A DNA stretch of 64,000 bases from Bradyrhizobium sp. 139 (GCF_023074175.1 NZ_JADPKS010000074.1:49347-113346); one strand, 5' to 3'; positions 35,406 through 44,296 are shown, counted from the first letter of the stretch. Translations and numbers: made by a program. The notes: generated by a model not told the origin, from the letters alone.

Positions 35406-36602
35406 TCAGAGCGCGCGCTTGAGCGGCTCGACGAGGTCGGTCTTCTCCCAGGAGAAGCCGCCCTCGTTGTCGGGCGTGCGGCCGAAATGACCATAGGCCG
35501 AGGTGCGCGCGTAGATCGGGCGGTTGAGGTCGAGATGGCTGCGGATGCCGCGCGGGGTAAGGTCCATCGCCTTCGCGGCGGCTTTCTCGAGTTGGTCCTC
35601 CGACACCTTACCGGTGCCGTGGGTGTCGATGTAGATCGACAGCGGACGCGCGACGCCGATAGCGTAGGCGAGTTGGAGCGTGCAGCGGTCGGCGAGTCCG
35701 GCCGCGACGATGTTCTTGGCGACGTAGCGCGCGGCATAGGCCGCCGAACGATCGACCTTGGTCGGATCCTTGCCGGAGAACGCGCCGCCGCCATGCGGGG
35801 CCGCGCCGCCATAGGTGTCGACGATGATCTTGCGGCCGGTCAGACCGGTGTCACCATCAGGACCGCCGATGTAGAACTTGCCGGTCGGGTTGATGTGCCA
35901 GATCGTCTTCGGGGTGATCCAATCCTTCGGCAGCGCCTCGCGCACATAGGGCTCGACGATGTCGCGAATCTGCTTCGACGAAATGTCCTCGACCAGGTGC
36001 TGGTGCGACACGACGATCTCGCGCACGCCGACCGGCTTGCCGTTCTCATACTGCACGGTGACCTGGCTCTTGGAGTCGGGACCCAGGACCTTCTCGCGGC
36101 CGGAGTGGCGCGCTTCGGAGATGAGGCGGAGGATCTTGTGGGCGTAGAAGATCGGCGCCGGCATCAGATCGGGCGTCTCGTTGGTGGCATAGCCGAACAT
36201 GATACCCTGGTCGCCCGCGCCCTCTTCCTTGACCTCGCCCGGCTGCAGCGCATCGACGCCCTGCGCGATGTCGGCCGACTGCGGATGCAGGAGGATCTCG
36301 ACGTCGCAGGTTTTCCAGTGAAAGCCGTCCTGCTCGTAGCCGATGTCCTTGATCGCGCCCCGAACGACGCCCTCGATCTGCTCGTTGGTGACGGACGCCG
36401 GACCGCGGGTTTCGCCGGCGATCACGACCTTGTTGGTGGTCGCGAGCGTCTCGCAGGCCGCACGGATAGCCCAAGGATCGATGCCGGCTTTGGGCCCTTC
36501 GCGGTAGAACAGATCGACGATTTCATCGGAGATCCGGTCGCAGACCTTGTCGGGATGTCCTTCGGACACGGATTCGCTGGTGAAGAGATAGGACGCGCGC
36601 AT
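35406..36602 (-). CDS. metK: S-adenosylmethionine synthetase
   Basis: Makes SAM from methionine and ATP in the cytosol. The 398-residue product has the diagnostic FTSESVSEGHPDKVCDRISD at residues 7-26 with the catalytic histidine. The GAGDQGIMFGYA hexapeptide region and GGGAFSGKDPTKVDRSAAY, with phosphate-loop residues, are also present. It is followed by ahcY and preceded by the HTH-methyltransferase gene 62 bp upstream, all on the minus strand, so the three may share a transcript. Confidence 0.97.
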   Translation of the reverse strand: MRASYLFTSESVSEGHPDKVCDRISDEIVDLFYREGPKAGIDPWAIRAACETLATTNKVVIAGETRGPASVTNEQIEGVVRGAIKDIGYEQDGFHWKTCDVEILLHPQSADIAQGVDALQPGEVKEEGAGDQGIMFGYATNETPDLMPAPIFYAHKILRLISEARHSGREKVLGPDSKSQVTVQYENGKPVGVREIVVSHQHLVEDISSKQIRDIVEPYVREALPKDWITPKTIWHINPTGKFYIGGPDGDTGLTGRKIIVDTYGGAAPHGGGAFSGKDPTKVDRSAAYAARYVAKNIVAAGLADRCTLQLAYAIGVARPLSIYIDTHGTGKVSEDQLEKAAAKAMDLTPRGIRSHLDLNRPIYARTSAYGHFGRTPDNEGGFSWEKTDLVEPLKRAL

Positions 36603-36664
36603 CAGTAACCCCTTGTTCCGCCGCTAAGCTGGCGGGCGTTTGCGATGTTTACTTTCGGATTATG

Positions 36665-38020
36665 TCAGTCACGCCGGCGCGAGATGACGTAGGATTCATC
36701 GAGAAACCAGAGCCCGTTGTACTTTCGCAGCACATCCCTGGCCGCATCCAGAGTACGGCCGTTCTGAGTCATTTCTGTCAAACGATCGTCCTCGATCTGA
36801 GCGACATACACCGCCGCATTCCACGCTGCAAAGGCCGTCGAGGTTCCAATGGTACCTGTTACCTCGTTGGGCAGCGCTTCCATATCATACCTGAAGATCG
36901 AACGGTTATCCGCGTACGCATTAAAATTTAGGTCCCGGCCCAACGATCCGAGCTCGTACTTAACGGCGCGCAATAGCTCATGACGGCTGACCGCGAAAGG
37001 ATTTTCTCCCGGCCAGATCGCCTGGATCATTTCCATGCCCGGATCCTGGCCATGGGAGTGGATTCCAATCAGCCGCCCCCCGGGCCGAAGCGCCCGCGCT
37101 AGCGGCGCAATGATCCGCTTTGCCCGGAAATTGACCGAGGACAGGGCGCGATAGGGCTGGGATGCAATGACCAGATCAAAATTGGCCTCGGTCTGGCCTG
37201 GCCGCGGGATGGTCGAATCCAGCAGGAACCTGTGATCCTCGCGATAGAGCACGAGAACGACGGGCCGCTCATAGAGTGGCATGGCCGTGCGTGGGCTGAT
37301 CGCGGCACGCCAGTTCTGTTCCAGGAACGGCCTCAGTTCGGCGATCTGCTGCTCGAACTCTCCCGACGAGGCGCCCCGTAGCGGAACCTCGTGCCAGACG
37401 GTGGCAGCCGCCGCTGCAGGCGATGCCGGCGTGAGCCAGGGCGCCTCCGAGTAGAACATGTTGGTAAAGACGAACACTGACGCAGGGTGCTCGAAAATGC
37501 GATCGGGCACCTTGTCCAGCGTCAGCCTGAGGTCCTCGAGACTGAGTTCCTTGCCAGCCACATAGAACGGCATGTGCGGAAAGCGCTGATGCGTTGCGCG
37601 AAGCACCCGTGCCAGCACCGTGCCGTCGCCGACGCCCGCGTCGAATATGCGCAGTGCCGGTGGACGCGGATGGATGGCGGCAAGCTCCAGCGCCACCCTG
37701 TCTGCGACGACCCGCTTCTCGCTGCAGGTATGGACGAACAGCAGGTATTTCTGCCGGTTTTCGAAAAAGCGAAAGTTGCCGCGCGGATCGCGCTTTTCCG
37801 GGGGTACCTGAAGCCCCCGCGGCGGCGGCAGCCCGCCGGTCGTGGACGCCGCGATATAGGCCTGGATCCGGTCCAACGTGTCGATGGTGATGCGCTTTCC
37901 CTCGCGCAGGCGATGCACCAGTTTCCCATCGTTCACCGCACGCCGGCCAAACGTCGATTCCGCCATGTCCGCCTTGCGGCAGAACTCGGTGATTTCGCTC
38001 AGGATTTCGTCGTTTTTCAT
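36665..38020 (-). CDS. SAM-dependent methyltransferase with N-terminal HTH-like domain, unknown substrate
   Basis: 451 residues from the ATG at 38020 (MKNDEILSEITEFCRK). Residues 1-60 look like a small helix-turn-helix unit (MAESTFGRRAVNDGK, then ITIDTLDRIQAYI) seen in short alphaproteobacterial DNA-binding proteins. A methyltransferase fold follows, with glycine-rich motif I in LRIFDAGVGDGTVLARVL, a later FDLVIASQPYRALSSVNF and ALRPGGRLIGIHSHG. The target is unknown. The position directly upstream of metK-ahcY links it to SAM supply and suggests either a SAM user or a SAM-responsive regulator. A longer frame to 38353 has no support. Confidence 0.8.
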   Translation of the reverse strand: MKNDEILSEITEFCRKADMAESTFGRRAVNDGKLVHRLREGKRITIDTLDRIQAYIAASTTGGLPPPRGLQVPPEKRDPRGNFRFFENRQKYLLFVHTCSEKRVVADRVALELAAIHPRPPALRIFDAGVGDGTVLARVLRATHQRFPHMPFYVAGKELSLEDLRLTLDKVPDRIFEHPASVFVFTNMFYSEAPWLTPASPAAAAATVWHEVPLRGASSGEFEQQIAELRPFLEQNWRAAISPRTAMPLYERPVVLVLYREDHRFLLDSTIPRPGQTEANFDLVIASQPYRALSSVNFRAKRIIAPLARALRPGGRLIGIHSHGQDPGMEMIQAIWPGENPFAVSRHELLRAVKYELGSLGRDLNFNAYADNRSIFRYDMEALPNEVTGTIGTSTAFAAWNAAVYVAQIEDDRLTEMTQNGRTLDAARDVLRKYNGLWFLDESYVISRRRD

Positions 38021-38113
38021 CGGTGGGTATGCGGTGGGCAGAAATGTTGGGCTCCGCCTCCTAGCAAAATCTGCCCACTGAGGGAATAGGGATCGAAGGC
38101 GGCTGGGTTCACC

Positions 38114-38313
38114 ATGTGTGCGGACACGATCATGTCCGGCCTCGACGATCAGGTCCGCATCAACATTTTGATGTTCGATGCCTGCCGCAACGATGCGATG
38201 CCGCCAGGTACCAACCGCGGCATCGAGAGCGCTTCGGCCTCGCAGCGCCAACGAGCCTGGTGCCGTGGTCGAACTCGTCGCTCCCGGATGAGGTCTATCT
38301 GGCGGAGAAGTAG
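38114..38313 (+). pseudogene. Remnant of a caspase-family (peptidase C14) gene
   Basis: The plus strand encodes INILMFDACRNDAMPPG, matching the strand that ends in the catalytic DACR motif of bacterial caspase/metacaspase p20 domains. The frame then loses similarity and a shifted frame runs to a stop at 38313. The catalytic histidine block that should come earlier is absent. I read it as an internal fragment left by deletion, next to a repeat. Confidence 0.5.
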
Positions 38314-38348
38314 GGAGCGCCGCCTCAAGGCTCGCCACACGCTCAGCT

Positions 38349-38447
38349 GTCATCGCCCGGCTCGACCGGGCGATCCAGGATTCCAGAGACAGCGAGAGGT
38401 ATGGAGGAGCCGCAGCGTACTTGGATTCCCGCTTTCGCGGGGAATGA
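38349..38447 (-). repeat. Interspersed palindromic repeat, family B, copy 1
   Basis: Read on the minus strand: GTCATTCCCCGCGAAAGCGG hairpin, then GGAATCCAAGTACGCTGCGG, a variable middle, CTCTGGAATCCTGGATCGCC and a closing CCCGGTCGAGCCGGG hairpin ending in GATGAC. The same order of blocks occurs at 60256-60353 on the plus strand. Confidence 0.85.
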
Positions 38448-38465
38448 CACCGAACTAGCGGAGAC

Positions 38466-39584
38466 TTACTGGCCCCACACTTCCTTCGCGATCTCCACCG
38501 CGAGACTCAGCTTGGCCCACTGCTCTTCTTCGGAGAGGATGTTGCCCTCTTCCGTCGAAGCAAAGCCGCATTGCGGGGACAGCGCGAGCTGCTCCAGGGG
38601 TACGAACTTGGCGGCTTCTTCCAGGCGGCGCTTGATGTCTTCCTTCTTCTCGAGCTCACCGAACTTCGACGTGATGACGCCGACTACGACGACTTTGTTG
38701 CCCTTGGGCAGGAAGCGCAGCGGCTCGAAGCCGCCGGCGCGGTCGCTGTCGTATTCGAGGAAGTAGCCGTCGTAGTTGGTGCCCGCGAGCATGGTCTCGG
38801 CGACCGGCTCGTAACCGCCCGAGGAGATCCAGGTCGAGCGGAAATTGCCGCGGCAGACATGCGTCGTCACCACCATGTCGGCGGGCTTCTCCGCCAGCGC
38901 GTAGTTGATAACGCGCGCATAGATCTGCTGGAGGCCGTCCGGATTGTCGCCACGCTCGCGCGCTTTCTGAAGCTCTTCCTGCGAGCAGAGGTAGGCCCAG
39001 ACGGTGTCGTCGAACTGGAGATAGCGACAGCCGGCGTCATAGAACGCCTTCACCGCCTTGCGGTAGGTCTTGCCGAGATCCTCATAGAAGGCGTCGAGAT
39101 CGGGATAGACGTCCTTGGAGATCGCCTTGCGGCCGCCGCGGAAGTGCAGCACCGCCGGCGACGGGATCGTCATCTTGGCGGTGACGTGGGCCTGGTCGGT
39201 ATACTTTTTCAGGAAGCGGAAGTGGTCCAGCATCGGATGGTCGTCGGGGAAGTCGAGCTTGCCGATCACGCGCACCGCATCGTGACGGGTCTGCACACCC
39301 GCGAATTGGATGCCGGTGTCGGGGTGAAACAGCTCGCAGCCGGTGAGCTTGGCCAGGAAATCGAAATGCCACCAGGAGCGGCGGAATTCGCCGTCGGTCG
39401 CAAGCTTCAGGCCGACCGAGGCCTGCTTGTGCACGACCTTCTCGATCTCCATGTCCTCGATCTTGCGCAGATCGTCGGCCGAGATCTCGTTCTTCTCGAG
39501 CTTTGCGCGGGCTTCCTTGATCTTGGCGGGGCGCAGGAGGCTGCCGACCTCGTCGGCGCGGAAGGGGGCTCTGGTTCGCTGCAT
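38466..39584 (-). CDS. Cobalamin-independent methionine synthase, MetE C-terminal-domain type
   Basis: Zinc enzyme of 372 residues containing only the catalytic half of MetE. It transfers a methyl group to homocysteine, with the donor unproven. RADEVGSLLRP opens the barrel, and the zinc ligands are recognisable in TTHVCRGNF (His-x-Cys) and LSPQCGFAS. Short MetE-core proteins like this usually do not use methyltetrahydropteroyltriglutamate in the same way as full MetE and may work with other methyl donors. It lies near metK and ahcY, giving a near-complete activated-methyl cycle. The stop is 18 bp past the family B repeat. Confidence 0.9.
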   Translation of the reverse strand: MQRTRAPFRADEVGSLLRPAKIKEARAKLEKNEISADDLRKIEDMEIEKVVHKQASVGLKLATDGEFRRSWWHFDFLAKLTGCELFHPDTGIQFAGVQTRHDAVRVIGKLDFPDDHPMLDHFRFLKKYTDQAHVTAKMTIPSPAVLHFRGGRKAISKDVYPDLDAFYEDLGKTYRKAVKAFYDAGCRYLQFDDTVWAYLCSQEELQKARERGDNPDGLQQIYARVINYALAEKPADMVVTTHVCRGNFRSTWISSGGYEPVAETMLAGTNYDGYFLEYDSDRAGGFEPLRFLPKGNKVVVVGVITSKFGELEKKEDIKRRLEEAAKFVPLEQLALSPQCGFASTEEGNILSEEEQWAKLSLAVEIAKEVWGQ

Positions 39585-39603
39585 TTCTGACTCCCAAGGA
39601 TTC

Positions 39604-40320
39604 TTAGTGGGCCGCCGCCCCTGCGACGCCGAGATGGCGCTCGAGGACCGACGGGTCGGCCTTCAGCGCGGCGCTCGGGGCGTCGTGGACGATCGTTCCG
39701 CGCTCCAATATCACAACGCGGTCGGCCAGCCCCAGAATCTTTTGGGCATTCTGCTCGACGATGATCGAGCAGATGCCGCCCGCCCGGGTGATGGCGCCGA
39801 CCGCCTTCAAGAGCTCCTCGACGATGATGGGGGCGAGGCCCTCGGTCGGCTCGTCCAGCAGCAGGACTTTCGGGTTGAGGGTGAGCGCGCGCCCGATCGC
39901 CAGCATCTGCTGCTCGCCGCCGGAGAGCTGGTTGCCAAAATTGCTCCGCCGCTCCTTCAGCCGCGGGAACATCTCGTAGACCCTCTCGACCGTCCAGGGA
40001 CCAGCTTGCGCCACTGCGGTCATGTTCTCTTCCACCGTGAGGGAACGGAAGATATTGCGCTCCTGCGGCACCCAGCCGATTCCGGCGCGCGCCCGCTGGT
40101 CGGGCCGCAAGGACGTAACATCGGTGCCGGCGAGCCCGACGGTGCCGGAGAAGCGGCGGGTAACACCGACGATGGAATTGATCAGCGTGGTCTTGCCGGT
40201 GCCGTTACGCCCCAACAGCGCCAGCACCTGCCCTTCGGCGAGGCGCAGGCTCATGTTCGGCAGCACCACCGCCTCGCCATAGCCGGCGCGTAAGGCTTCG
40301 ATCGCGAGCAGGTCAGACAT
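39604..40320 (-). CDS. livF: Branched-chain amino acid-type ABC transporter ATPase LivF
   Basis: Cytoplasmic ATPase of 238 residues from the ATG at 40320 (MSDLLAIEALRAGYGEAVV). Walker A GRNGTGKTT, Q-loop VPQERNIFRSLTVEENM, signature LSGGEQQMLAIGRAL and Walker B VLLLDEPTEGLAP are intact. Its start overlaps the livG stop by 8 bp. It is the last gene of a livK-livH-livM-livG-livF operon and ends 20 bp before the methionine synthase gene. Confidence 0.95.
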   Translation of the reverse strand: MSDLLAIEALRAGYGEAVVLPNMSLRLAEGQVLALLGRNGTGKTTLINSIVGVTRRFSGTVGLAGTDVTSLRPDQRARAGIGWVPQERNIFRSLTVEENMTAVAQAGPWTVERVYEMFPRLKERRSNFGNQLSGGEQQMLAIGRALTLNPKVLLLDEPTEGLAPIIVEELLKAVGAITRAGGICSIIVEQNAQKILGLADRVVILERGTIVHDAPSAALKADPSVLERHLGVAGAAAH

Positions 40321-41068
40321 TGACCGCCTCCTCGCCGAGATAGACCGCCTTGACCTGCGGGTCGCGCGCGACCTGCTCGGGCGGACCTTCGGTGAGCAGC
40401 GCGCCCGAGACCAGCACCGAGATGCGGTCGGCAAAGGAGAACACGAGGTCCATGTCATGCTCGATCAGCAGCACGGTGACGTCGCGCGGCAACGCGCCGA
40501 CGACGGCGAGAATGTCGTGGCGCTCGCTTTCGGGCACGCCGGCGGCAGGCTCGTCGAGCAGCAGCACGCGCGGCTTGGCGGCGATCGCGACCGCGATCTC
40601 GAGCAGGCGCTGCTTACCATAGGGAAGCGTCACGGTCTGTTCGTTCATGACGTCGAGCAGATGGAAGCGCCGCAGGAGATCGGCGATCTCGCCATTGACG
40701 TCACTGCGTGTTCCCATCCGCCGCCACCAGTCGCCGCCATGGCCGAGGCGCTCCGAAACGGCGAGGCCGATGGTTTCGAGCGGAGTCAGATCGGGATAGA
40801 GCTGGTTGATCTGGAAGGTGCGGGAGAGACCACGCAGCACACGCTTGTGCACGGCAAGGTCGGTAATGTCCTGGCCTTCGAGCAGGATACGGCCCGAGTT
40901 CGGCTTCAGCACGCCGGTGAGCTGATTGATGACCGTGGTCTTGCCGGCGCCGTTCGGGCCGATCAGCGCATGGCGAGCGCCCTGTTCGATCTTCAGCGAC
41001 AAATCGCGGGTGACGCGCAGGCCGCCGAACTGCTTTTCGAGATTCCGGGTTTCGAGCGCGATGGTCAT
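40313..41068 (-). CDS. livG: Branched-chain amino acid-type ABC transporter ATPase LivG
   Basis: ATPase of 251 residues, partner of LivF. Walker A GPNGAGKTTVINQLTGVL, the LivG-typical RGLSRTFQINQLYPDLTPLE and a late Walker B VLLLDEPAAGVPESE followed by IEHDMDLVFSFADRISVL are present. The ABC signature is degenerate (LPYGKQRLLEIAVAI), as is common for LivG. It overlaps both neighbours (ATGA with livM, 8 bp with livF). Confidence 0.95.
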   Translation of the reverse strand: MTIALETRNLEKQFGGLRVTRDLSLKIEQGARHALIGPNGAGKTTVINQLTGVLKPNSGRILLEGQDITDLAVHKRVLRGLSRTFQINQLYPDLTPLETIGLAVSERLGHGGDWWRRMGTRSDVNGEIADLLRRFHLLDVMNEQTVTLPYGKQRLLEIAVAIAAKPRVLLLDEPAAGVPESERHDILAVVGALPRDVTVLLIEHDMDLVFSFADRISVLVSGALLTEGPPEQVARDPQVKAVYLGEEAVNV

Positions 41069-42105
41069 GCGTCGCTCTCCGGCACGGCGACGACGGCTTT
41101 GCGGCCGGCCACCTGCTTGATGACCACGTTCGGCACGTAGAGCGCCCAGCGATGCAGGCGCTGGCGGCCGATCAGCACGATCACGACCAGCACGAGGCCG
41201 ATCCAGAACTGCCAGTATTGCGGGGTGATAGTGGAGAACAATTCCTGGAGCATCCGGAACAGCACCGCGCCGATCAGGCCGCCGTAGAGATAGCCAGTGC
41301 CGCCGATGACGAGCACCAGCATCAAATCGGCCGAACGCTCGAAGGCGAACACGTCGAGGGAGGCGATTGCCGTGGTCTGAGTGAACAGCGCCCCGGCGGT
41401 GCCGGCATAGAACGCCGCGAGCGTGTAGATCGCGATCAGGCGACGGTTGACGGGGATGCCGACGGCGGCAGCGCGCAGCGGATTGTTCTTGATCGCGCGC
41501 AGCGACAAGCCAAACGGCGAGTGCACGACGCGGCGGGCAAACAGGAACAACAGGAACAGCACGGCCAGCGAGTAGAAGAAGCCGGTCTTGCCGAACATGT
41601 CGAACGGGATCTCGCCGAAGATCGGCTGCATCTCGATGCCCTGAAGGCCGTCGGTGCCGCCGGTGATGTTGGAAAACCGTTCGGCAAGCGCCTCCAGCAG
41701 CAGCGCGATGCCGAGCGTGACCATCAGCCGGGTGAGATCGACGCCGCGGATCACCAGGAAGCTGGTGGCAAAACCCAGCACCATCGCGGCGAGCCCGGCA
41801 ACGATCAGCGCGAGCACCGGTTCTTTGACAATGCCGTGAAGCGCAAGAAGCCCCGCGGCATAGGCGCCAACGCCGAAGAAGGCGGCATGGCCGAGCGAGA
41901 CGATGCCGGCATAGCCGAGGATGAGATCGAGCGACATCGCAAACAGCGCGAGCCGCAGGATGTCGGTCATAATCAGGTAGCGCGTGGGAAATGCAAAGCC
42001 GCAGGCCAGCACGATGAGCCAGAAGGCGACTTCGCCGTAGTGCCAGCGCGCCTTTCGCTGGGCATGATAACCGACGTCGAAAGAGGCATTCATCGGCGAA
42101 CTCAA
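41065..42105 (-). CDS. livM: Branched-chain amino acid-type ABC permease LivM
   Basis: Inner-membrane permease of 346 residues with about nine to ten helices. DLILGYAGIVSLGHAAFFGVGAY is the family signature, and the cytoplasmic coupling loop GLSLRAIKNNPLRAAAVGI contacts the ATPases. An in-frame ATG at 42093 is an alternative start. Its stop and the livG start overlap (ATGA), and its start overlaps the livH stop. Confidence 0.94.
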   Translation of the reverse strand: MSSPMNASFDVGYHAQRKARWHYGEVAFWLIVLACGFAFPTRYLIMTDILRLALFAMSLDLILGYAGIVSLGHAAFFGVGAYAAGLLALHGIVKEPVLALIVAGLAAMVLGFATSFLVIRGVDLTRLMVTLGIALLLEALAERFSNITGGTDGLQGIEMQPIFGEIPFDMFGKTGFFYSLAVLFLLFLFARRVVHSPFGLSLRAIKNNPLRAAAVGIPVNRRLIAIYTLAAFYAGTAGALFTQTTAIASLDVFAFERSADLMLVLVIGGTGYLYGGLIGAVLFRMLQELFSTITPQYWQFWIGLVLVVIVLIGRQRLHRWALYVPNVVIKQVAGRKAVVAVPESDA

Positions 42106-42971
42106 CGCGCGGCCGTGCGGCCGAACAGGCCGTTCGGGCGCCAGATCAGGATCACGATCATCATGGTGTAGATCACGAAGGGGCCCATTTTCGGCACGTA
42201 ATATTTGCCGGCGACGTCACCAATGCCGAGCAGGAGCGAGGCCAGGAACGGCCCGGTGATCGAGGACGAACCGCCGACGGTGACCACGATCAGGAAGTAG
42301 ATCATGAACTTCAGCGGGAAGTACGGATCGAGGCCGAGGATCTCGGCGCTCAGCGCGCCGCCGAGACCAGCGAGCCCGCATCCAAATGCAAATGTGAAGG
42401 CGAACACTTGTGGCACGTTGATGCCGAGGCCGCTCGCGGCACGGGGATCATCGACCGCGGCGCGCAGGCGGCTGCCGAAACGGGTCTTGGCCAGCACCAT
42501 CTGGAGAGCGATGGTGAGCAGGCCGCAGATCACGATGATCATCAGCCGGTAGCGGCCGATGCCGACGCCGAACAGGTCGAACTGGCCCTGGAGCGCCGCC
42601 GGCAGGTTGATGAACACCCGCGACGAGCCCTGGATGTAATCGACGGCCGCGACCGACATGAACGTCAATCCGATCGTGAACAGCACCTGGTCGAGATGGC
42701 TGCGCGCATAGAGGTGACGGTAGAGCGTGCGCTCGAGCGCAATGCCGATTGCGGCCGACGAGACAAAGGCGAGCGGCAGCGCGGCGAAGAACGGCCAGCC
42801 CATCCGGTTGACCAGGACCATGCAGACATAGCCGCCGGCCATGGCGAAGGCGCCGTGGGCCAGGTTGACGAAGTTCATCAGGCCGAGCGTAACCGCGAGC
42901 CCGCAGGCGAGCACGAACAGCAGCATGCCGTAAGCAACGCCATCGAACAGGTTGGTGAGGATCGAGGTCAT
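42102..42971 (-). CDS. livH: Branched-chain amino acid-type ABC permease LivH
   Basis: Permease of 289 residues with about eight helices. NFVNLAHGAFAMAGGYVCMVL is the LivH signature, and the coupling segment SRLRAAVDDPRAASGLGI precedes the last helices. It is separated from livK by 146 bp that contain a palindromic repeat, while the rest of the operon has overlapping genes. Confidence 0.94.
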   Translation of the reverse strand: MTSILTNLFDGVAYGMLLFVLACGLAVTLGLMNFVNLAHGAFAMAGGYVCMVLVNRMGWPFFAALPLAFVSSAAIGIALERTLYRHLYARSHLDQVLFTIGLTFMSVAAVDYIQGSSRVFINLPAALQGQFDLFGVGIGRYRLMIIVICGLLTIALQMVLAKTRFGSRLRAAVDDPRAASGLGINVPQVFAFTFAFGCGLAGLGGALSAEILGLDPYFPLKFMIYFLIVVTVGGSSSITGPFLASLLLGIGDVAGKYYVPKMGPFVIYTMMIVILIWRPNGLFGRTAAR

Positions 42972-42995
42972 CGTCTCAGCTTGGGGTTATCAGGT

Positions 42996-43076
42996 ATGAC
43001 CGGGCTTGTCCCGGCCATCCACGTTCTTGTTCGGCGCTCCCACGTGGATGCCCGGGTCAAGCCCGGGCATGACGCG
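42996..43076. repeat. Interspersed palindromic repeat, family C, between livK and livH
   Basis: GACCGGGCTTGTCCCGGCC, then CATCCACGT and its partner CACGTGGATG, then GCCCGGGTCAAGCCCGGGC. The two outer hairpins and the inner pairing arms make one composite fold within the operon transcript. Confidence 0.85.
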
Positions 43077-43117
43077 GAAAGCGGGATGCGCGCTCGGGGA
43101 TGACGCGCTTTCGCGCG

Positions 43118-44296
43118 TCACTTCTTGGTCTTGCCGAGATCCTTGACGGCTTCGAAGGTCGCGAACTCGACGTTGTAGAGCTCGCCGTCGACCTTCTCGA
43201 CCTTGCGGATGTAGATGTTCTGCACGATGTCGCGGGTCTCGGGGTCGATCGCGATCGGGCCGCGCGGGCTCTCCCACTTCTGGCCCTTCATGGCCTCGAC
43301 CAGCTTGGTGCCGTCGGTGTCGCCATTGGTCTTCTTCAGGGCTTCGTAGATGAGGTGGATGCCGTCATAGCCGCTCACGGCCATGAACCCCGGACGGTTA
43401 CCGTAGGCCTTCTTGTAGGCCGCGACGAAATCCTTGTTCAGCTGCGAGGGGTGGGCCGCAGAGTAGAGGTGCGCGGTGACGGTGCCGAGCACGGCATCGC
43501 CCATGTTGTTGAGGAGGTCGTCGTCGGTAACGTCACCCGGTCCGATCACCTTGATGCCGGCCTTGTCGAGGCCGCGCTCGGCATATTGCTTCATGAAGTT
43601 GCCGCCCTGGCCCGCCGGCACGAACACGAAGATCGCGTCGGGCTTGGCGTCCTTCATCCGCTGCAGAAACGGCGCGAAGTCGGGGTTGGCCAGCGGGGTC
43701 TTGACCTCTTCGACCACCTCGCCGCCGCCGGCGACAAAATGCTCCTTGAAGAAGTTCAGCGCGTCATTGCCCGGCGCGTAGTCCGAAGTCAGCGTCGCGA
43801 CCTTTTTGATGCCGTTCTTCACCGCCCAGTCGCCGATGATGGTCGAGGACTGCGCCAGCGTGAAGCTGGTGCGCACGATATAGGGCGAGCGCTCGGTGAT
43901 GATCGAGGTGCCGGCCGCCATCACGACTTCCGGGATCTTGGCCTGCGTCGCGAGCGGCGCGGCCGCGAGAGCGGCCGGCGTGACGCCGAAGCCGGCGATG
44001 AAATTGACCTTGTCGTTGACGATCAGCTCCTGCGCGGCCGTCTTGGTCTTGTCCGGCACCGCCCCGTCGTCCTTGAGGATGATCTCGACCTTCTTGCCGG
44101 CGACAGTGTCGCCCTTCTGCTGCATATAGAGCTTGATCGCATTCTCGATCTGTTTGCCGGTCGAGGCCTGTCCGCCGGTCATCGGCAGGATCAGACCGAT
44201 CTTGACGGTGTCCTCAGCCTTCGCCGGCGCGACGGCCGCGAGGCCGGCGATGGCGGCCAACGCGGCGGCCCGCGAAAACGTCTTGCGTTCGAACAT
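43118..44296 (-). CDS. livK: ABC transporter substrate-binding protein, LivK-like
   Basis: Periplasmic binding protein of 392 residues. The signal peptide MFERKTFSRAAALAAIAGLA ends in AKA before EDTVKIG. The Peripla_BP_6 body starts KIGLILPMTGGQASTGKQI and includes MAAGTSIITERSPYIVRTSF and FMAVSGYDGIHLIYEAL. It is first in the liv operon, and the repeat just after it could raise its mRNA level over the permeases. The ligand cannot be read from sequence; amino acids, amides and aromatic acids are all known for the family. Confidence 0.93.
   Translation of the reverse strand: MFERKTFSRAAALAAIAGLAAVAPAKAEDTVKIGLILPMTGGQASTGKQIENAIKLYMQQKGDTVAGKKVEIILKDDGAVPDKTKTAAQELIVNDKVNFIAGFGVTPAALAAAPLATQAKIPEVVMAAGTSIITERSPYIVRTSFTLAQSSTIIGDWAVKNGIKKVATLTSDYAPGNDALNFFKEHFVAGGGEVVEEVKTPLANPDFAPFLQRMKDAKPDAIFVFVPAGQGGNFMKQYAERGLDKAGIKVIGPGDVTDDDLLNNMGDAVLGTVTAHLYSAAHPSQLNKDFVAAYKKAYGNRPGFMAVSGYDGIHLIYEALKKTNGDTDGTKLVEAMKGQKWESPRGPIAIDPETRDIVQNIYIRKVEKVDGELYNVEFATFEAVKDLGKTKK

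Larger units (their letters stand above)
38021..38465. other. Spacer holding a caspase-like remnant and a palindromic repeat
   Basis: There is no intact gene in this 445-bp gap. It contains the decayed caspase fragment (38114-38313) and a family B repeat (38349-38447). The left 90 bp should hold the promoter of the HTH-methyltransferase. Confidence 0.6.

Noticed and set aside
36603..36664. SAM riboswitch upstream of metK
   Set aside because: The 62-bp spacer is short and I could not match it to SAM-II or SAM/SAH cores. Only a small GC stem (around GCCCGCCAGC) is visible.
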